This document shows positions 23,186 to 35,700 of a stretch of DNA of 64,000 nt, in pieces. This DNA comes from Hoplostethus atlanticus. Its lineage: Eukaryota > Chordata > Actinopteri > Trachichthyiformes > Trachichthyidae. Below the pieces are notes generated by a model that was given only the letters and a program-made list of their open reading frames with translations, was not told where the DNA came from and ran no database searches. A program made the position numbers and the translations under genes. The number at the start of each line of letters is the position of its first letter. Position 1 is the stretch's first letter. Location: assembly GCA_034670405.1 (NCBI GenBank), contig JAXDDX010000001.1, forward strand, positions 11,055,001-11,119,000. Reading direction: 5' to 3'.

Positions 23186-26100
23186 AAGGTTTCCACGTCT
23201 GCCGTCTACAAGTTAAACAAAGAGCTAAATATGTATGTAAACCAATGATTTACATACAGCAGAATACAAAACAGTAACATACATTAATAAAATACATCAC
23301 ATACATGCCATCAATTATTGACATGGCTTATATGCACTCCATCTCCCAAAACTTCAGTGACTCAGGTATCATAGATAATCCTGACTTTCCCATTATTATA
23401 TCCCATCATTATAATGTTTCTCAGTTGTATTTACTAATTTGCTGGTGTGTGCAACTCAAAATTTCGATATTTCCAACAACATTTTGAGGCAGCACAATAG
23501 CTAGAATGCTAAGTGGCAACATTATGCTGCTGTACGTTGATGTTAGCAGAACTGAGAGCTACCAAATAAATACATTTATTTGTGGCATTTGGGTGCATGT
23601 GTCCCTAGTTTTGTTTTTCTTAATTGTCAACCCCAGCTTTGCGTTTTTTTGATCTGCTGCTTTTCCATGCTCAATTGTTAGGTAGACTCAGTCATGGTTA
23701 ACACACAACATGGTCTGTCACTGTCAGCTCAGAATATGAAAGGGAATATGAATATGTGTGAGAAGTAAAGTTGTCACGGCAAGAAATATGAACTAGTGCT
23801 ACAAACGGCCTGCGACTTTTTAAAAATATATTTTTGTATCACCGCCACAAGTCGACCAGCCCACTGGGAATACCATCACTGAGGCATGGGGTGACTACAT
23901 TTGAGTCACTATACATAGAGCAGCATGATTAGATTAAGTCCTGGTGTGGAGTGTAACTTTGAAGATGGCAAGGCCCACACAATCTCCTCTGCTCTGAACC
24001 TTGTATGCTCTTTAACATACCTCTTCTTGCTTCTGTTGGCTTAGAACATGACCCAGCTGCCTTTTAAAAGCATAAACAGGCTTTTCTCACTCACTCGTCA
24101 CATTTGACCAAGGTTTAAGGGCAAAATGGATTGTAAAGATTGTCATTAAAAGTAAGTAAGTAAGTGATGGTTATGGAAAATGAATTAGTTGCATGACAAA
24201 ATGTTGTCTCATCACGCTGTCATTTTGAGAAATTGAACTTAATTGTATTTATGGAAGGAGTATGGTTGGTAATTGACCATTACACTCTTGGGATTATCCC
24301 AAATGATACATTTTAAAATAAGTGAATTCATAACCATTCTTTACAGAGTTAGATTTAAGCATGAAAGCCAGCAACAAATAAAGATTTAAGTCTACTAGAC
24401 ACTTCAAACATGGTAATTAAGATTTTAAATAGACAAACATGCCACCAGTGCAAAGACTTTGGAGTAAGAACATCTCGAATGAATATTTTCTGCTTGTAGC
24501 CACAAGGTCCTTTAGTAAAAGACGTGGGGAGTTTTAGAAGAGAGTGCAAATAAACAGATGCATCGGCTGGCTGCCTATTTTAGTTCCTCACAGCGGATGT
24601 TTTCCCCATCTCTTTTCTTCCAGGGCTTTATGCCATTGATCTAAAATCCAGCATACATAAGCATATCCAAGGCAAACTCTTTTTTTTTTGAATATTGGAG
24701 ATGGCAAGTTCTGAGTCTGAAATGTAGGAATCATGAAATCTTGGATCTGTATGGCTTGCTTAAACATAACACCTTTACAAAATAAGCTATTTAAGATTCA
24801 TGATAAGAGATCGTAGGTCAACGTGCTTTTGAGTTCCTGTTTGGAAAAAAACTCTTCTGAGATGACTTAAATATGGTGCAAATTTAATCAGGAAGGCTAC
24901 TTCTCTCCCACTACACTCTCTTCCATTCATAATTATCCAATCAGTCTGAAGTGAGAGCCCAATACGCCTCTCAGCATTACATCATTACCTATCATCCAAC
25001 CTACCCAAGTCCACGCTCCATACACCTTCTCTCACACCTACTCTGGGAACCAATCACAAACCGATACATGCTACTTTTATTCCCTCAGCTGTTTCCCTTG
25101 TTGCTGTCATCTCAGCTGCTGCTGCTCTCACTGCAAGACTGACGCGCCACCACCTCCCCCGCCACCATCAGCATCACGACTCCATCAGATATCCCAGAGG
25201 GGATATATCTTCAGCCCGGGGGGTTTTCCTGTCTCCAGCCTGTCCCTGGGGATTTTCACCCTAAGAATGGATACCTCTCCAAGTCTACGCCAAACCAAAC
25301 ACTAGTTACATTATATCATTATTTTGCTTCAAATGATATATCACAAGTTGATGTTCATAATAGTGTTGGAGCTATGTAGTAATTGCAAATTGCATGCATA
25401 ATCTTTTGGGATCTTTATGTTCCGACTATGCTTAAACCGCCAGTAACACAGATAGCACGACTTGAAATATCAACCAGATCTACATAATTCACAGTATCAA
25501 ATTTGCAACATTCAGTCATTCAGTGGGCTCGCTGTAAGGGAGAAGCAGCTGTGTTTTATAATGCAGTTTGCATTCTCTGTTCCCCATTAAATCCATTCCT
25601 CGGGACAGACTTCAACTTGTGACCCCTCTATTAGCCCTCCTGCACCCGGACTGGTGATTAGAGGAACATTAGGAAATTAAAGGCAAATTGCATTACGAGA
25701 GAAACAGATGGAGGTGCTGCTGAGGACCCAACATGCAGGACATGGAACCTGCTGATGCTCAGACTTTCCACCTTTTCATTGGCAGCTGTATGATGCTAAA
25801 TGTCACCCCCAGGTTGAAATATCTCAGGAGGCACATTTTGGTAAAGGCCAAGGCCTATTAGTGATAGAATGTATTTTCATCTTGAAGTTTGGTTAGGTTT
25901 AATGTTATTTCAGCCCTCAAACCACTCAAGCATATTAATTATGTGTGGATGACTACACAACATACAGGAACTGCGGCACAATTACATTTTTACACATTCT
26001 TGTGGTGTTTTGAGCATAAAGAATTATTTTCAGCTGATAAAAACATAAGGATACAACTGGATAATGGAGAAAATATTGATAGACCTCCTGGCAATTGTAT

Positions 26101-27574
26101 TCATCCATTTCATGTTGGAATACATACTGTAACAACTTTACATAATCCCACAACCATATAGAAACATAGAAAGTAAAACCTACCTTACTTCCTATAGTTT
26201 TACCACCACACTCAGTAAATATCAAATGCATGTTCATCACACATGAACGGTTCCAAATGTATATTGGGTAAACTTACTCGATGTAATTAGAGGGAAGGAA
26301 ATGTTAGAATAGATGTTTCAGTGGAGAAGATGCATAGGTCAGCCTTTTAAGTGATTAATCTCTATAAATCTCAAGTCCTCCTCACCTTGACCTGGTATGC
26401 AAACCTCATGTGGGAGGCATACTGTACATACGTATATTGGCACATCTAATATACTTTACATAAAAAATGCTAAAGTAGTGTTACTGCTCTTGAATGATCT
26501 ATGTGGGTACATTTCATATTGTGTCTGCAAGGTTGTAATCTTGCTTCATATAAAGGCAGAGATGACATTTGGGCCATTAGGAAAATGCAATCAGAAGCAT
26601 AAAGACAGAATTTAATACATGGAATAGTCGCCAGTATAGTGAACCTTAAATCTTAAGGCTCAGAGGAAATTTTCACCACTGTGATCATAATTTAGGTAAT
26701 AAAAGCAGCTACAGGTTTAGGCAACATAACTTATTCTTAATTTTCCCTCTTGAGTGCCCAGTCCCTTTCTTGGGTAGCTTATGAGATGTATTCATACTTG
26801 AAATGTTGTTTCAATAAAGATAGGGGTCATTGCTCATCTTCTGACAACATAAGCATGGTAATGAAGGGTGGTCTTTGCGCTTTGGGAGTGAGAGCCTGTA
26901 TCATGCCCAGATGCTTTAAAACACATGATTTAACATGGACATATCCATGGCAAAGGTTAAAATTCTAAAATCTATTACTAACCTACTATTATTCTTGGCC
27001 TGACTGTGTTATTTATAATGGTGTTATCTTGTATTCACCATCTCTGACTCACAGGGTAGTGAATATCTTTAGTTGTATATGTTCTTGTTTTCCACTGAAA
27101 ACTAAAAAATATGTACTTTTTGTACTCCTACTTTTGGCCGGTGTGCATATGGGAGTTGTGAGCAGTGCTGGTGCTTTGCCAGTGTGACAGGTTAGTTCTT
27201 GAGGATTGTCAGACGTCTTGCCAAATGTTGTCCTCAGTCTCTGCTCTACCAATTTCCCCTGAGCCGCTAGGTCTTCAAAAACTCAAAGCTGATGTAAGTG
27301 CACCACCACTGTGAACGTTGTAAGCAAAAACCAAGAACTAATTAACTAACCACTACCATTATTCATTTTTCTATGCACTTTACAGTACTTTTTCAGGATT
27401 GAAAATCTGTAACATGAACATGAAATAGAATGTTACCAGCATGTAATTTAGCTTACAAAAATCATCAGTGGCAGGTTAGATAGGTGTATGCAAAAAAGAA
27501 ACATAATAAATATGAACTAAACAATCAAATCAATAGAGTGGACTACAATTGTCATTTTCTGACCGCAGGAACAA
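23186..27574. other. unique non-coding DNA
   Basis: No gene was recognised. At 24610-24630 a pyrimidine tract with ttccag resembles a splice acceptor, but the downstream frame does not extend convincingly. The segment 25090-25270 is C/G-rich with CCNCC repeats (gccaccacctcccccgccac) and stands out from its surroundings. The segment 25600-25700 is compositionally balanced and possibly conserved. Confidence 0.35.
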
Positions 27575-27790
27575 TCCAGGGTGTTAGTACTATTGGTACT
27601 TAGTACTTTCCCAACCAGGGAACTAGCACTGAAAAGGTTTCTCTTGGATAGTTGCTGGCCCCAAAAAAGGTTCCTGCTAGCGAGGTAGTACTTTTTGGGG
27701 GACCGGGAACCATTGGGGCGGAGTTGCAGTACTGAACAATGCTAATTGGTCAATACAAGCTACACCGCCATACCACCTTAAATACCAGCT
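27575..27790. repeat. Possible DNA-transposon-derived repeat
   Basis: ggtacttagtactttcccaa, aaaaggttcctgctagcgag, gtagtactttttgggggacc and ggaaccattggggcggagtt resemble a fish non-autonomous element. That element is rich in ggtacttttt and gttcc motifs and carries a gctaattggtc segment. It also contains short inverted words (ggtac/gtacc-like). Ends and target duplication are not resolved. Confidence 0.4.
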
Positions 27791-27971
27791 TAAATACCAG
27801 CTTGTTCAATTGCTGCTTCAACTTTCCAAAAAATGGTAATATCTAATATCATGTTCATACCAAGGCAGTGTTGTAGCAAATTGTAGAATTTTAAGTTTTA
27901 TTTTCGTGAAACGGGAGGCTCTGTTGGATTGAATGCCGTGCTACTGGTCTAAGATACATCAAATATAATTA

Positions 27972-28368
27972 GTGTGCTTGCTTCAGCAAAGCACTTATGT
28001 TCTCGTACTTACTTTTTTATTTTTCTTCTTCTTCCGCCCCGAATTTCAGACTTCAACTACTTTCACACCATTTAAGCTATCAATGCCGTTCAAACTTTGA
28101 AAAATTCAGTATAGTCTGGACTCATCATCCATCATTCAATTTTTTGATTACGCTTTTACTTTTTCTGCAATTGAATTCTATTTGCAATTTTTTGGCCCCA
28201 TAGGAATACATTATGAAAAGTTAAGTTTCACTTTCGCTTTGACAATGGCTCTGTCTCTACAAGCCACTAGATGGAGTCAGAGACTGTCAAACAGCCAGGG
28301 TCAAATTTCTTTCACAATGACCACAGACCAGAGACTCCAGAAACACTTTTAAGCTGAAGCAAGCACAC
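27972..28368. mobile_element. MITE-like element with 16-bp terminal inverted repeats
   Basis: gtgtgcttgcttcagc (27972-27987) is exactly reverse-complementary to gctgaagcaagcacac (28353-28368). The 397-base interval contains no coding sequence. The gcttcagcaaagcac start is a phrase I recognise from an abundant fish repeat. Flanking bases do not give a clear target-site duplication, and the family sequence may extend past the right arm (an agaagaagaagac run near 28410-28422), so the outer boundary is uncertain. The transposase class that mobilised it is unknown. Confidence 0.65.
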
Positions 28369-31300
28369 AAATTTTCTTTTTCTTACTGATGTTTAGGGAT
28401 CGAAATTAACAAAGAAGAAGAAGACATTTTCAATAAAGCTGGTTAGTGTTGAGTGATAGTAAAAATCCTACAGATCTAGTGGAATCTAGATGCAGATGCT
28501 TGCCCTGGTGGCAAACATAATAAGGACAGGTATTTACAAAATATGGAAGATGAATCATTCATTCAAGCATACGTGTTCAAGTGCAGGCAACTGGCTGAAA
28601 ACCCTCTCTGAGAATAGTGGTGACTCATTGTGCCTCATTACCATAAAACTGAAAGAAAGGGAAATATCCTCCAACCCAGGTAGGGAGAGGTATTCAAAGG
28701 GGAAGGGAGGGTGAGGGTTTGATGGGAATGGGACTACATTTAGGAGGCTGTGGCCTCTATGAACCTATAATTATCAACCTTGTTTCTGCAGCTCCATGGG
28801 TACATTGAAAAATACATTAAATCCACATCTGCCACAACGAACCATGGGAACAAATATAGGAATCACAAGATGAAAGGAGCTTGACAGAATTCCAGCTTGG
28901 CTTATTTTTAGATACTGGAACATGTTTTTCTCATGTTCAAATGCCTTCCACAGCTACTGGTTGGTCTCATAGTGGGTCGCTAAAACTCCATCATTCTTCA
29001 TTTCAGCAATGGTAGAAGTTGCAGAGGGAGACTACAACTCCCACTTCAAATGTGTTACCTCTCATCTCCCATTACCGGAGCCTCAACTGAGTCTAACATT
29101 GTCATTTTTTATACTTTATACTGTACCAAATAATCACATTGCTTTGATGCAATGTGGGGAAAGGATATTAAAGCAAGAAATTATATTCTGAAAGCAGCAA
29201 TCTATATCCATCTTTTGAACTGTTAAAGGTACAGTGAGACTTTCCTTCTGCATTTGTTTTTGTTGCTCTCTATCCCTTCCCATCCTATTCTTAAACATCA
29301 TCCACTCATCCACCCTTTCAACAGAACCCATTACAGCAATTTTTTGCCATCCCTGGTGAGGATGGAAAGCAGAGGTTGGGATGGGAGAAGGATGGGCTTT
29401 GATCATGAAAACTGACCATGGTATATGGTTTCCAAATAGGCAAGTTTGGATAGATAATTCCTCCTCCCTTTCTCCACTGATGATTAAGTAGCTGGCACAT
29501 GGCAACGCGAACAGGGCCCTGAAATTTGATTGTGTAACGGGATTGGGGTGAGGTCGTGGACTGCAAAGACCCATGGTAATCACCACACAAGGATAAGTGA
29601 TGGCTTCAAAGTAAATCAAACTGAAAAGACCCCTTTTCCCCTTAACATGTCCCTGCAGTGATTTGAAGCCGTTTTATGGGGTTTTAAAACACATCACAGG
29701 AGGCTGTTTACTGCTCTCTCTTGGTCTTTCTCTCTCTCTCTGTTCCCCTCTCTCTCTCTTTCTCTCTCCTTTTTTTGCATGTGTGCATGTGTGCATACAT
29801 CCCCAGATAGGTTGATCTTGGTCAGGAATTTTGGTGCTTCAGCATTCAGCATTTTCTAGCAAATATTCTCAGTGCATGGGGCCATTGTATTAAAGTATTA
29901 AAGTCCCTATCTGTCCCCGAGAACCATCTAATAGCCAATTTCATGCAAGAATGATGAAGACAAAAGTGGAGGGTTATTAGTGGAAAGGAGAATAGTTTGG
30001 TGTCACACCTCAGGGATCTTTGATAAGAAGTGAAATGGGACAACACAGTGGCAGAATTGCGAGACAGTGGCAGGGGCTCTTTGTAACTTGGTGATAAAGT
30101 AAACAAACCCACAACAAGTGAGAGGCATGTCTTTCAGATTAATACATACTCACACAACAAAAAAGGATTGACAGTCTTATTTGTGTTCGGAGCTTACTCA
30201 CAATAGTCAGCAGAGCTATGGATTGGTTTGACATTTCAAATGTTTACATCAAAGCAAAAGGCACCATGCCTGTCTGGTTGACTGGTACACACATTAGCCT
30301 CTTTACATATGTCAACATTTTGAAGTAGAGAACCAGAACAAAGAGAAAACCGCTGAGGGTACTAACAAAAGGGTTCTTTTTGAAAATAGACAAATAGGGG
30401 AATAAACACCTAGCAAATAACAGCCACTCAAAAGCTTTTTAATTTTTCACATAGAAAAGTTGCATTGAATTCCCCCTAAACTTATTGATTTCTTTCTGTT
30501 ACTGACAGTGCTATCTCTTATATTGCTCATATGGATGTGAATGCATTCATGTATGAAAGTGAAAGCAAGGCAGAGGAGGGTAGGTTAGGGGAATGGATTG
30601 CTGTCTCAATTATCTCTCTGAAATGAAAACCACTTCTTCTCATCTTTTCAGATGGCGGTATACATCATGATCATTACAACACATGTTGTGCATTAAAGGT
30701 TTCTTTCTTAGAGAGGATCAAAGCAATATATGAGTAGTTAAAGGGCCCAAACCACTCTTTGATCCCTAACAATCTATGAACACATAAAATAAATATAAGA
30801 GGAAGGCATATCATTTGCCCATATTTATCTCATATAGTAAATGATTATTACTTGATCATTAACATGCCAATGATTCTGATTTGGAAAAAAATATTTTCTA
30901 ATTACTGACATCTTGCAAAATTCTTACTTAGTTTCTTCTTATTTTATTTTATTTTCTGTAATTTTGAATCTACCACCACCACCACCACTCTCTATTGCAA
31001 ACTCATTGGTGCAATTTACCTTGGACAAAGCCACACTGTTGTATCTGAATAACCTGATTAGTGAGCTCAAAAAACGCGACACTACATAAACATATTACAT
31101 TCAAAATTGAGTGCATGGCAGAGCATTTCAAGCAATCCATCCTATAGTTTTATTTAGAGATTTATTTTTTAATGCGATTTTTTTTGCGCTCATTCACTTG
31201 AATAAAGAAATGTTGACAACAGCTCCTCCAGCAGGTGTTGACATTACTTCACAAATGCCTGTTAGAAACATTGAGGCACACACAGAGAAAAACACAGCTC

Positions 31301-33619
31301 TCTCTCCCTCTCTCTTTCCGTCTGTATTCCCTCATCCACATGCCTGGACTGATAGCTGTGTGGCTGGATGATGTCCAAGTTGCAAAGACAAAGACAACTA
31401 TTGCTTTACTGGTGATTTTCATTGTGTGCAACATGTCATCCCTTATTATTATGTGAATGCAGTCTAGTGTCTGTTCTATCTAAACTGTGCTGTCCCATGC
31501 CATCAGCTCCTCATCATCCAAATCCATCTCAACGCCGAATCCCCCACTAGCTCCAGCTTAGTTGATGGGTTGCTCTATTCTGAGTGATTGTGGGCAGTGC
31601 GAGAGGCTCCAATTGCATTTATGTAGTGGTCACATACGGCTACAACAGGCAAATCATGTATTAGGTAGCCATGAGTTAACATAGCTACTTAGCAAGCACT
31701 AATTAGGTAGCATTAATCAAAAATAAAACTAAAAAACTAAAACAAAAATTACTTCCTGTAGTCTTTCAAATAAAAGTTGAAGAGAACCAAGGGGCTGTGA
31801 TCAACTTCCCTTCCATTTTGCACTTGCCAGGTGGAACTATTGCTCATGGAACAAAATTATATCAGTAGGGAAACAAGGAAGCACGCAAAACTGATTGTTT
31901 GTTAACAACCGAAACGGATGATGATTTTTCTCAGCTAACAAGCTTGTTGAGTGTCCATGCATCAGTCCCTGGTCGCTCAGCTCCAAAGGAAATCAATGGA
32001 TTTCTGATGACTTGTTGATCATGTTGCTTGCTGTGTGAATGCACTGCAGTTACAACACCTACAATTATTCATCCCCCACCAAAGTCTTCATCATCTTCAT
32101 CAGGCTAGGCTATTGTTCTGAAGGCATGTCAGTAATCTGATGTGCGAAAATAGTTTTGATGGAGTTTTGATGTTGCTCACTTGATCCAAAAAAAGTCACT
32201 GGCCATTCAAACATTGAATAGCAGCAGAGGAGGGGGAAAGACAGTCACACCAGCATACCAATATCCTGGCCCATTGCTCTGGTGTATTTTGTGGGGAGAA
32301 AATTGCAAAACCTGTTGGTATTTACTTTCCAAGTTGAATTTTATAGATTTTATAGATAGACTGGGAGCTGTAGGAGACCAGAGACTCCAATGGAAATGTT
32401 CGGTTTTGTCTTTCCCCGTTTGTCCTTCCTCCCCATTGTGTCTCAATACCCATTATTTTTGTGTTTCTCCCCCGTCATTCATTCTTTAGTGAACATCAGA
32501 ACTAATAGGGATGGAATGATTATCTGGAGTCTGGAAGACTGGACGATTAATATCACTGTACTGATTCAACATGGAATGGTATGGTATCGGACATTTTATG
32601 ACCAGGGAAACTTGATTTAACAATCAAAATATAATATTGAAGTGTCCATTAGTGTTTATTTCTTCTGCATCTTTCTTTCTTCCTTCATGTCATGTCATGT
32701 CACTCAATTATGACTACCCACCTCTCTGAATGTGGCCGTAGCTTATGTTGCATTCATGTGTTGTGGCAACAACTTTGAAGTGTTCATGAAAATGATATAC
32801 TTAATACGTTTCTTTTACCCTCCACTGCTCATTCCCTTTGTATTTTAACTTTTTTCCAGAAATTGCAGTTTCAATTGTTTGCATTCCTGATATTTATGTC
32901 AATTTATTCACACCCACCACACACATACATACAGACCATGTCTTTGTCAGCAAGCACACCCATCTAATGCACCTGATCTAGTTAATGGTCAAACACATTT
33001 TATGTTGTCTTATTTTCCTGCAGTTTTGATTTAATACAGAGGTACCATGGTCCCAACTATTTCAAAGATGTTACCACTGTCTTATTTTTATTTATTGAGT
33101 GTCAAAACTCTTTGTTGACAGAATTCCATTTTCTGTGAACTTTATGTTTAACTCACAGTGAGAAAACAAACAACTTGAGAGTTTAAATGGTCACTGTTCA
33201 CAGTCACCCACGAATCCCAAGGCACAGTCTGTTTTTTCCTCCATATTGCATTAACATGTTTTTCAGCTGAATGAGCTGCTCCTCCTCTCAACGTGCCATT
33301 CCAAAAAGTGAGTGTCTATTTCTATGGGCCCTAGAAGGAACTGCAGGGCACCAACAGGACTAAAAAGAGAAAATCCCAATTATGGCTTAAAAAAAACTAA
33401 CCAAACTATACACCTACTCATCCACTCAACGCTCTCCAATCTCATTGTGCTCTCAGCATAAAGTGTGACATGTCAACACCTCTCCATTCTAGGGAGAGCC
33501 TGAAATTTCCTGAGCCTGAGGTGGTACGGTATTTTTTATAAACAGAGGGCTTTACTCAGAGTGGCAGTCCCAGAATATTTTCAAAAGGGTGACCATCGTA
33601 AATATGTTGTGTCCATAGT
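28369..33619. other. unique non-coding DNA
   Basis: No gene was recognised. The longest open frame (29134-29619 minus, 161 codons) shows no known motif and has the composition of non-coding DNA. A (cca)n run lies at 30973-30987. A tcatg repeat lies at 32686-32702. Otherwise plain A+T-rich sequence. Confidence 0.35.
29712..29771. repeat. (CT)n pyrimidine tract
   Basis: An interrupted CT array (ctctctctctct blocks with ggtctt, gttccc and ttt interruptions), ending in a T run. Confidence 0.88.
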
Positions 33620-34151
33620 TTGGTTTTAATCGTATTAATAATTATTAGTATATTACTGCTAGTAACGAGTAGTGTAACAACATTATTACAGTTACCAATT
33701 AAATAATTGTTTATTTTGCTATCACCACAGTAAATATCAGCTGTAAGTGGAATTATCAAAAATCTATAATTATCCTTATACCCTAATTCATTTTGTCACT
33801 TTTAGTCTTCTCCCTCTTCCAGTTGATGCTGGTCCACACTGAGCTAGCCCAACCTCTATGAGCTGGCCTAGATTAACAAAAAACGGCTGCAAAGTTTATT
33901 TTTTGTAGGTGGAAGTGTATCTACTACTTTGATTTTATCAAGCAAAGGGATGACAAAAACATTGGACATCAACAATATTTGGTTACCCTGATCATTCATA
34001 TAAAAGCGCACAGGCAAGGCAATGAAAAAGTAATATAATGAGCACTGTATTACTGCTCCGAGGTAGTAATAAGTCAAGTAATAATATTACTTTTGAAATA
34101 AGTAATGGTACTGAGTAACATGGTACTTTTTGAGTAACAAGTCCAACACTG
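33620..34151. repeat. Probable hAT-like MITE remnant, right end preserved
   Basis: The right portion (34060-34151) reads in repeated agtaat/gtaac words and finishes ttttgagtaacaagtccaacactg. This matches the terminus of widespread teleost hAT-like non-autonomous elements, whose ends read cagtgttgg(g/a)caag. Further left, gctagtaacgagtagtgtaac (about 33658-33678) is of the same style. The left terminal cagtgttgg was not found, so the copy is truncated or too diverged. An 8-bp target duplication could not be checked for that reason. Confidence 0.45.
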
Positions 34152-34377
34152 GTTATGTCTAATAAGTTTTAAGTATACAAATAATGATTTGGGAATAACG
34201 ATGACACTGTGGAACCTTGTTAATATTCGTTGATGCCATGAGAAGCCACAAAATTATAACATATATTAACAACATCATTTTTTTTACATTTAACTCAACA
34301 AATATATATAGGTCCACCTGCTCAGATATTAGTTATGTTTGCTCAATGACTTTATAAATGTCAGAGCTCAGATGTTT
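34152..34377. other. A+T-rich spacer
   Basis: No feature was recognised between the hAT-like end and the LINE fragment. Confidence 0.3.
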
Positions 34378-34688
34378 CTAGAGAGCTAGCGCTCCCCCCC
34401 GATATTCCACCTATTGGTGAGATAGATAGTCAGTGTGATGTTAGCCCACCAAGGTGGAAAGAGGTACAAGAGATAGTAAGGCGTGCAAGGGCCTCTTCAG
34501 CCCCGGGGCCTAATGGAGTCCCCTACCGGCTGTATAAGAGTGCACCAGATGTGCTGAGGTTTCTATGGAAGCTGATGAAGGTAGTCGGGAAGAAACAGAT
34601 TAGGCGTGGTGCAGAGCAGGGGGAATTTTCATTCCAAAAGAAAGGGACTCTATAGAGATAAGTCAGTTTAGGCCTATTAGCCTACTTA
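34378..34688 (+). pseudogene. RLE-type LINE reverse transcriptase, 5' part (broken)
   Basis: From 34401 the frame reads DIPPIGEIDS, then PPRWKEVQEIVRRARASSAP and GPNGVPYRLYK. This is the N-terminal reverse-transcriptase entry region (motif 0/1: 'ARASSAPGPNGVPY') of R2/NeSL-like, restriction-like-endonuclease LINEs. Fish copies are often annotated as 'Pol of type-1 retrotransposable element R2'. It continues to a degraded block for 'IPKERDS..ISQFRPISLL' at 34620-34687, with at least one frameshift near 34620-34640. The N-terminal zinc-finger region is absent, so the copy is 5'-truncated. A SINE interrupts it at 34689, exactly within the conserved RPISLL-N junction. It is non-functional. The clade within the RLE LINEs (R2, NeSL, Hero) is not decided. 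Confidence 0.8.
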
Positions 34689-35010
34689 GGCGGCAGATTG
34701 GCCTAGCGGTTAGAGATCCCTGGCACCACTAGGAGGGCATATGACTGGTGTCACAGCTACGGTGCCCACCAACACTGCCGAAGTGCCCTTGAGCAAGGCA
34801 CTTGACCCCAAAAACTGCTCCAGGGCCCCAGGTGCGCCGCTCTGGCTGCGCCTGCGCTCTGTCCTCTGACCTGAGCTGCATGTGCATGTGTGTGGGGTGA
34901 GATGTGTGTGTATCTAGTCAGGGGTGTGCAAAAAATGCATTTTGTTGTCTCAGTACTTGTACTCTACTACTTGTGCAATGACAATAAAGTTGAATCTTAT
35001 CTTATCTTAT
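34689..35010 (+). mobile_element. SINE inserted in LINE
   Basis: The head ggcggcagattggcctagcg (34689 onward) continues gttagag, a tRNA-like A box (tggcctagcggt). The B box is lost. The middle carries cttgagcaaggcacttgacc followed by ccaaaaactgctcc, a block shared by several teleost SINEs. The 3' end has tgcaatgacaataaagttga and then three atctt repeats, a LINE-derived tail with a short tandem terminus. The length of 322 bases fits a complete SINE. No long target duplication is evident. The host reading frame resumes directly after the tail. Confidence 0.8.
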
Positions 35011-35700
35011 AATGTTGAAGTGAAGGTTTTCTTTAGTGTTGTGGCACAGAGGCTGTCTAGTTACTTAGAAAAGAATAGGCTAATTGACACTTCGGTGCAA
35101 AAGGCTGGAATTCCAGGCTTCTCCGGGTGGTTAGACCACACCAGCATGATTTGGCACCAAATCCAGCCAGCTAAGCGTGAGAAAAGTGACCTGCATGTAG
35201 TATTTTTGGATCTGGCAAATGCTTTCGGGTCAGTACCCCACAGTCTGTTATGGGAGGCGTTTCTTTAGATTTCTTTAGAGTGGGAGGGATTTCTTTAGAG
35301 TGCCGGATGGTTTAAAGAGGTTAGTTAAAGCTTACTTCTCAGACATTCAACATTCAAGGCTACTGGATAAGCTAAATAGTAACTTAGAGTGGGCTAGGAT
35401 GAAAGTGAAGCCAAGTAAGTCTAGGAGTATTTCTATTGTTAAAGAGAAGGTAGTAGACAAGAAGTTTTTCATAGATGATGAAGTGGTGCCAACAGTGATA
35501 GAGAAACCGGTCAAAAGCTTAGGAAGATGGTATGACTCAAGCCTCAGTGATAAGGGTCAATTTCAGTTGAGGCAGGAAATGATTCGAGGCAGTCAGGGCT
35601 CCCAGAAAAGTTAAAATTGTGGTGTCTACAGTTTGGATTGTTGCCTCGGCTGATGTGGCCGCTAGTTAGGTGCCCACTTGATAACCCCAATGACGTGCCT
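35011..35700 (+). pseudogene. RLE-type LINE reverse transcriptase, 3' part (deleted)
   Basis: The frame resumes as NVEVKVFFSVVAQRLSSYLE, then AGIPGFSGWLDHTSMIWHQI and DLHVVFLDLANAFGSVPHSL. The last is RT motif A, with its catalytic Asp in FLDLANAFGSV. At 35258-35302 the sequence atttctttagagtg is duplicated, creating a stop and frame change. After VPDGLKRLVKAYFSDIQ the sequence jumps to RLLDKLNSNLEWARMKVKPS, the thumb region. The stretch that should carry the GxxxG..P and catalytic [YF]xDD motif is missing, so the polymerase is dead. The frame then runs through KSLGRWYDSSLSDKG to about 35590. A last conserved KLKLWCLQFGLLPRLMWPL block (about 35611-35670) lies in another frame, after which only non-coding sequence remains. 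The C-terminal endonuclease is not seen. Confidence 0.8.

Noticed and set aside
24600-24720. Possible exon after a ttccag acceptor-like site
   Set aside because: The downstream frame has no recognised protein and no clear donor. Pyrimidine-AG sites are frequent by chance.
26600-26640. acatggaatagt word shared with 22729-22740
   Set aside because: A shared 12-base word alone in 64 kb of A+T-rich DNA is not evidence of a repeat, and the flanks do not align.
29134-29619. 161-codon open frame on the minus strand
   Set aside because: No recognisable motif, no splice or promoter context, and an overlapping open frame in another phase. Consistent with chance.
34901-35268. Open frame beginning inside the SINE tail and running into RT sequence
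   Set aside because: The start Met lies in the SINE. The frame is a fusion by insertion and not a real gene start.
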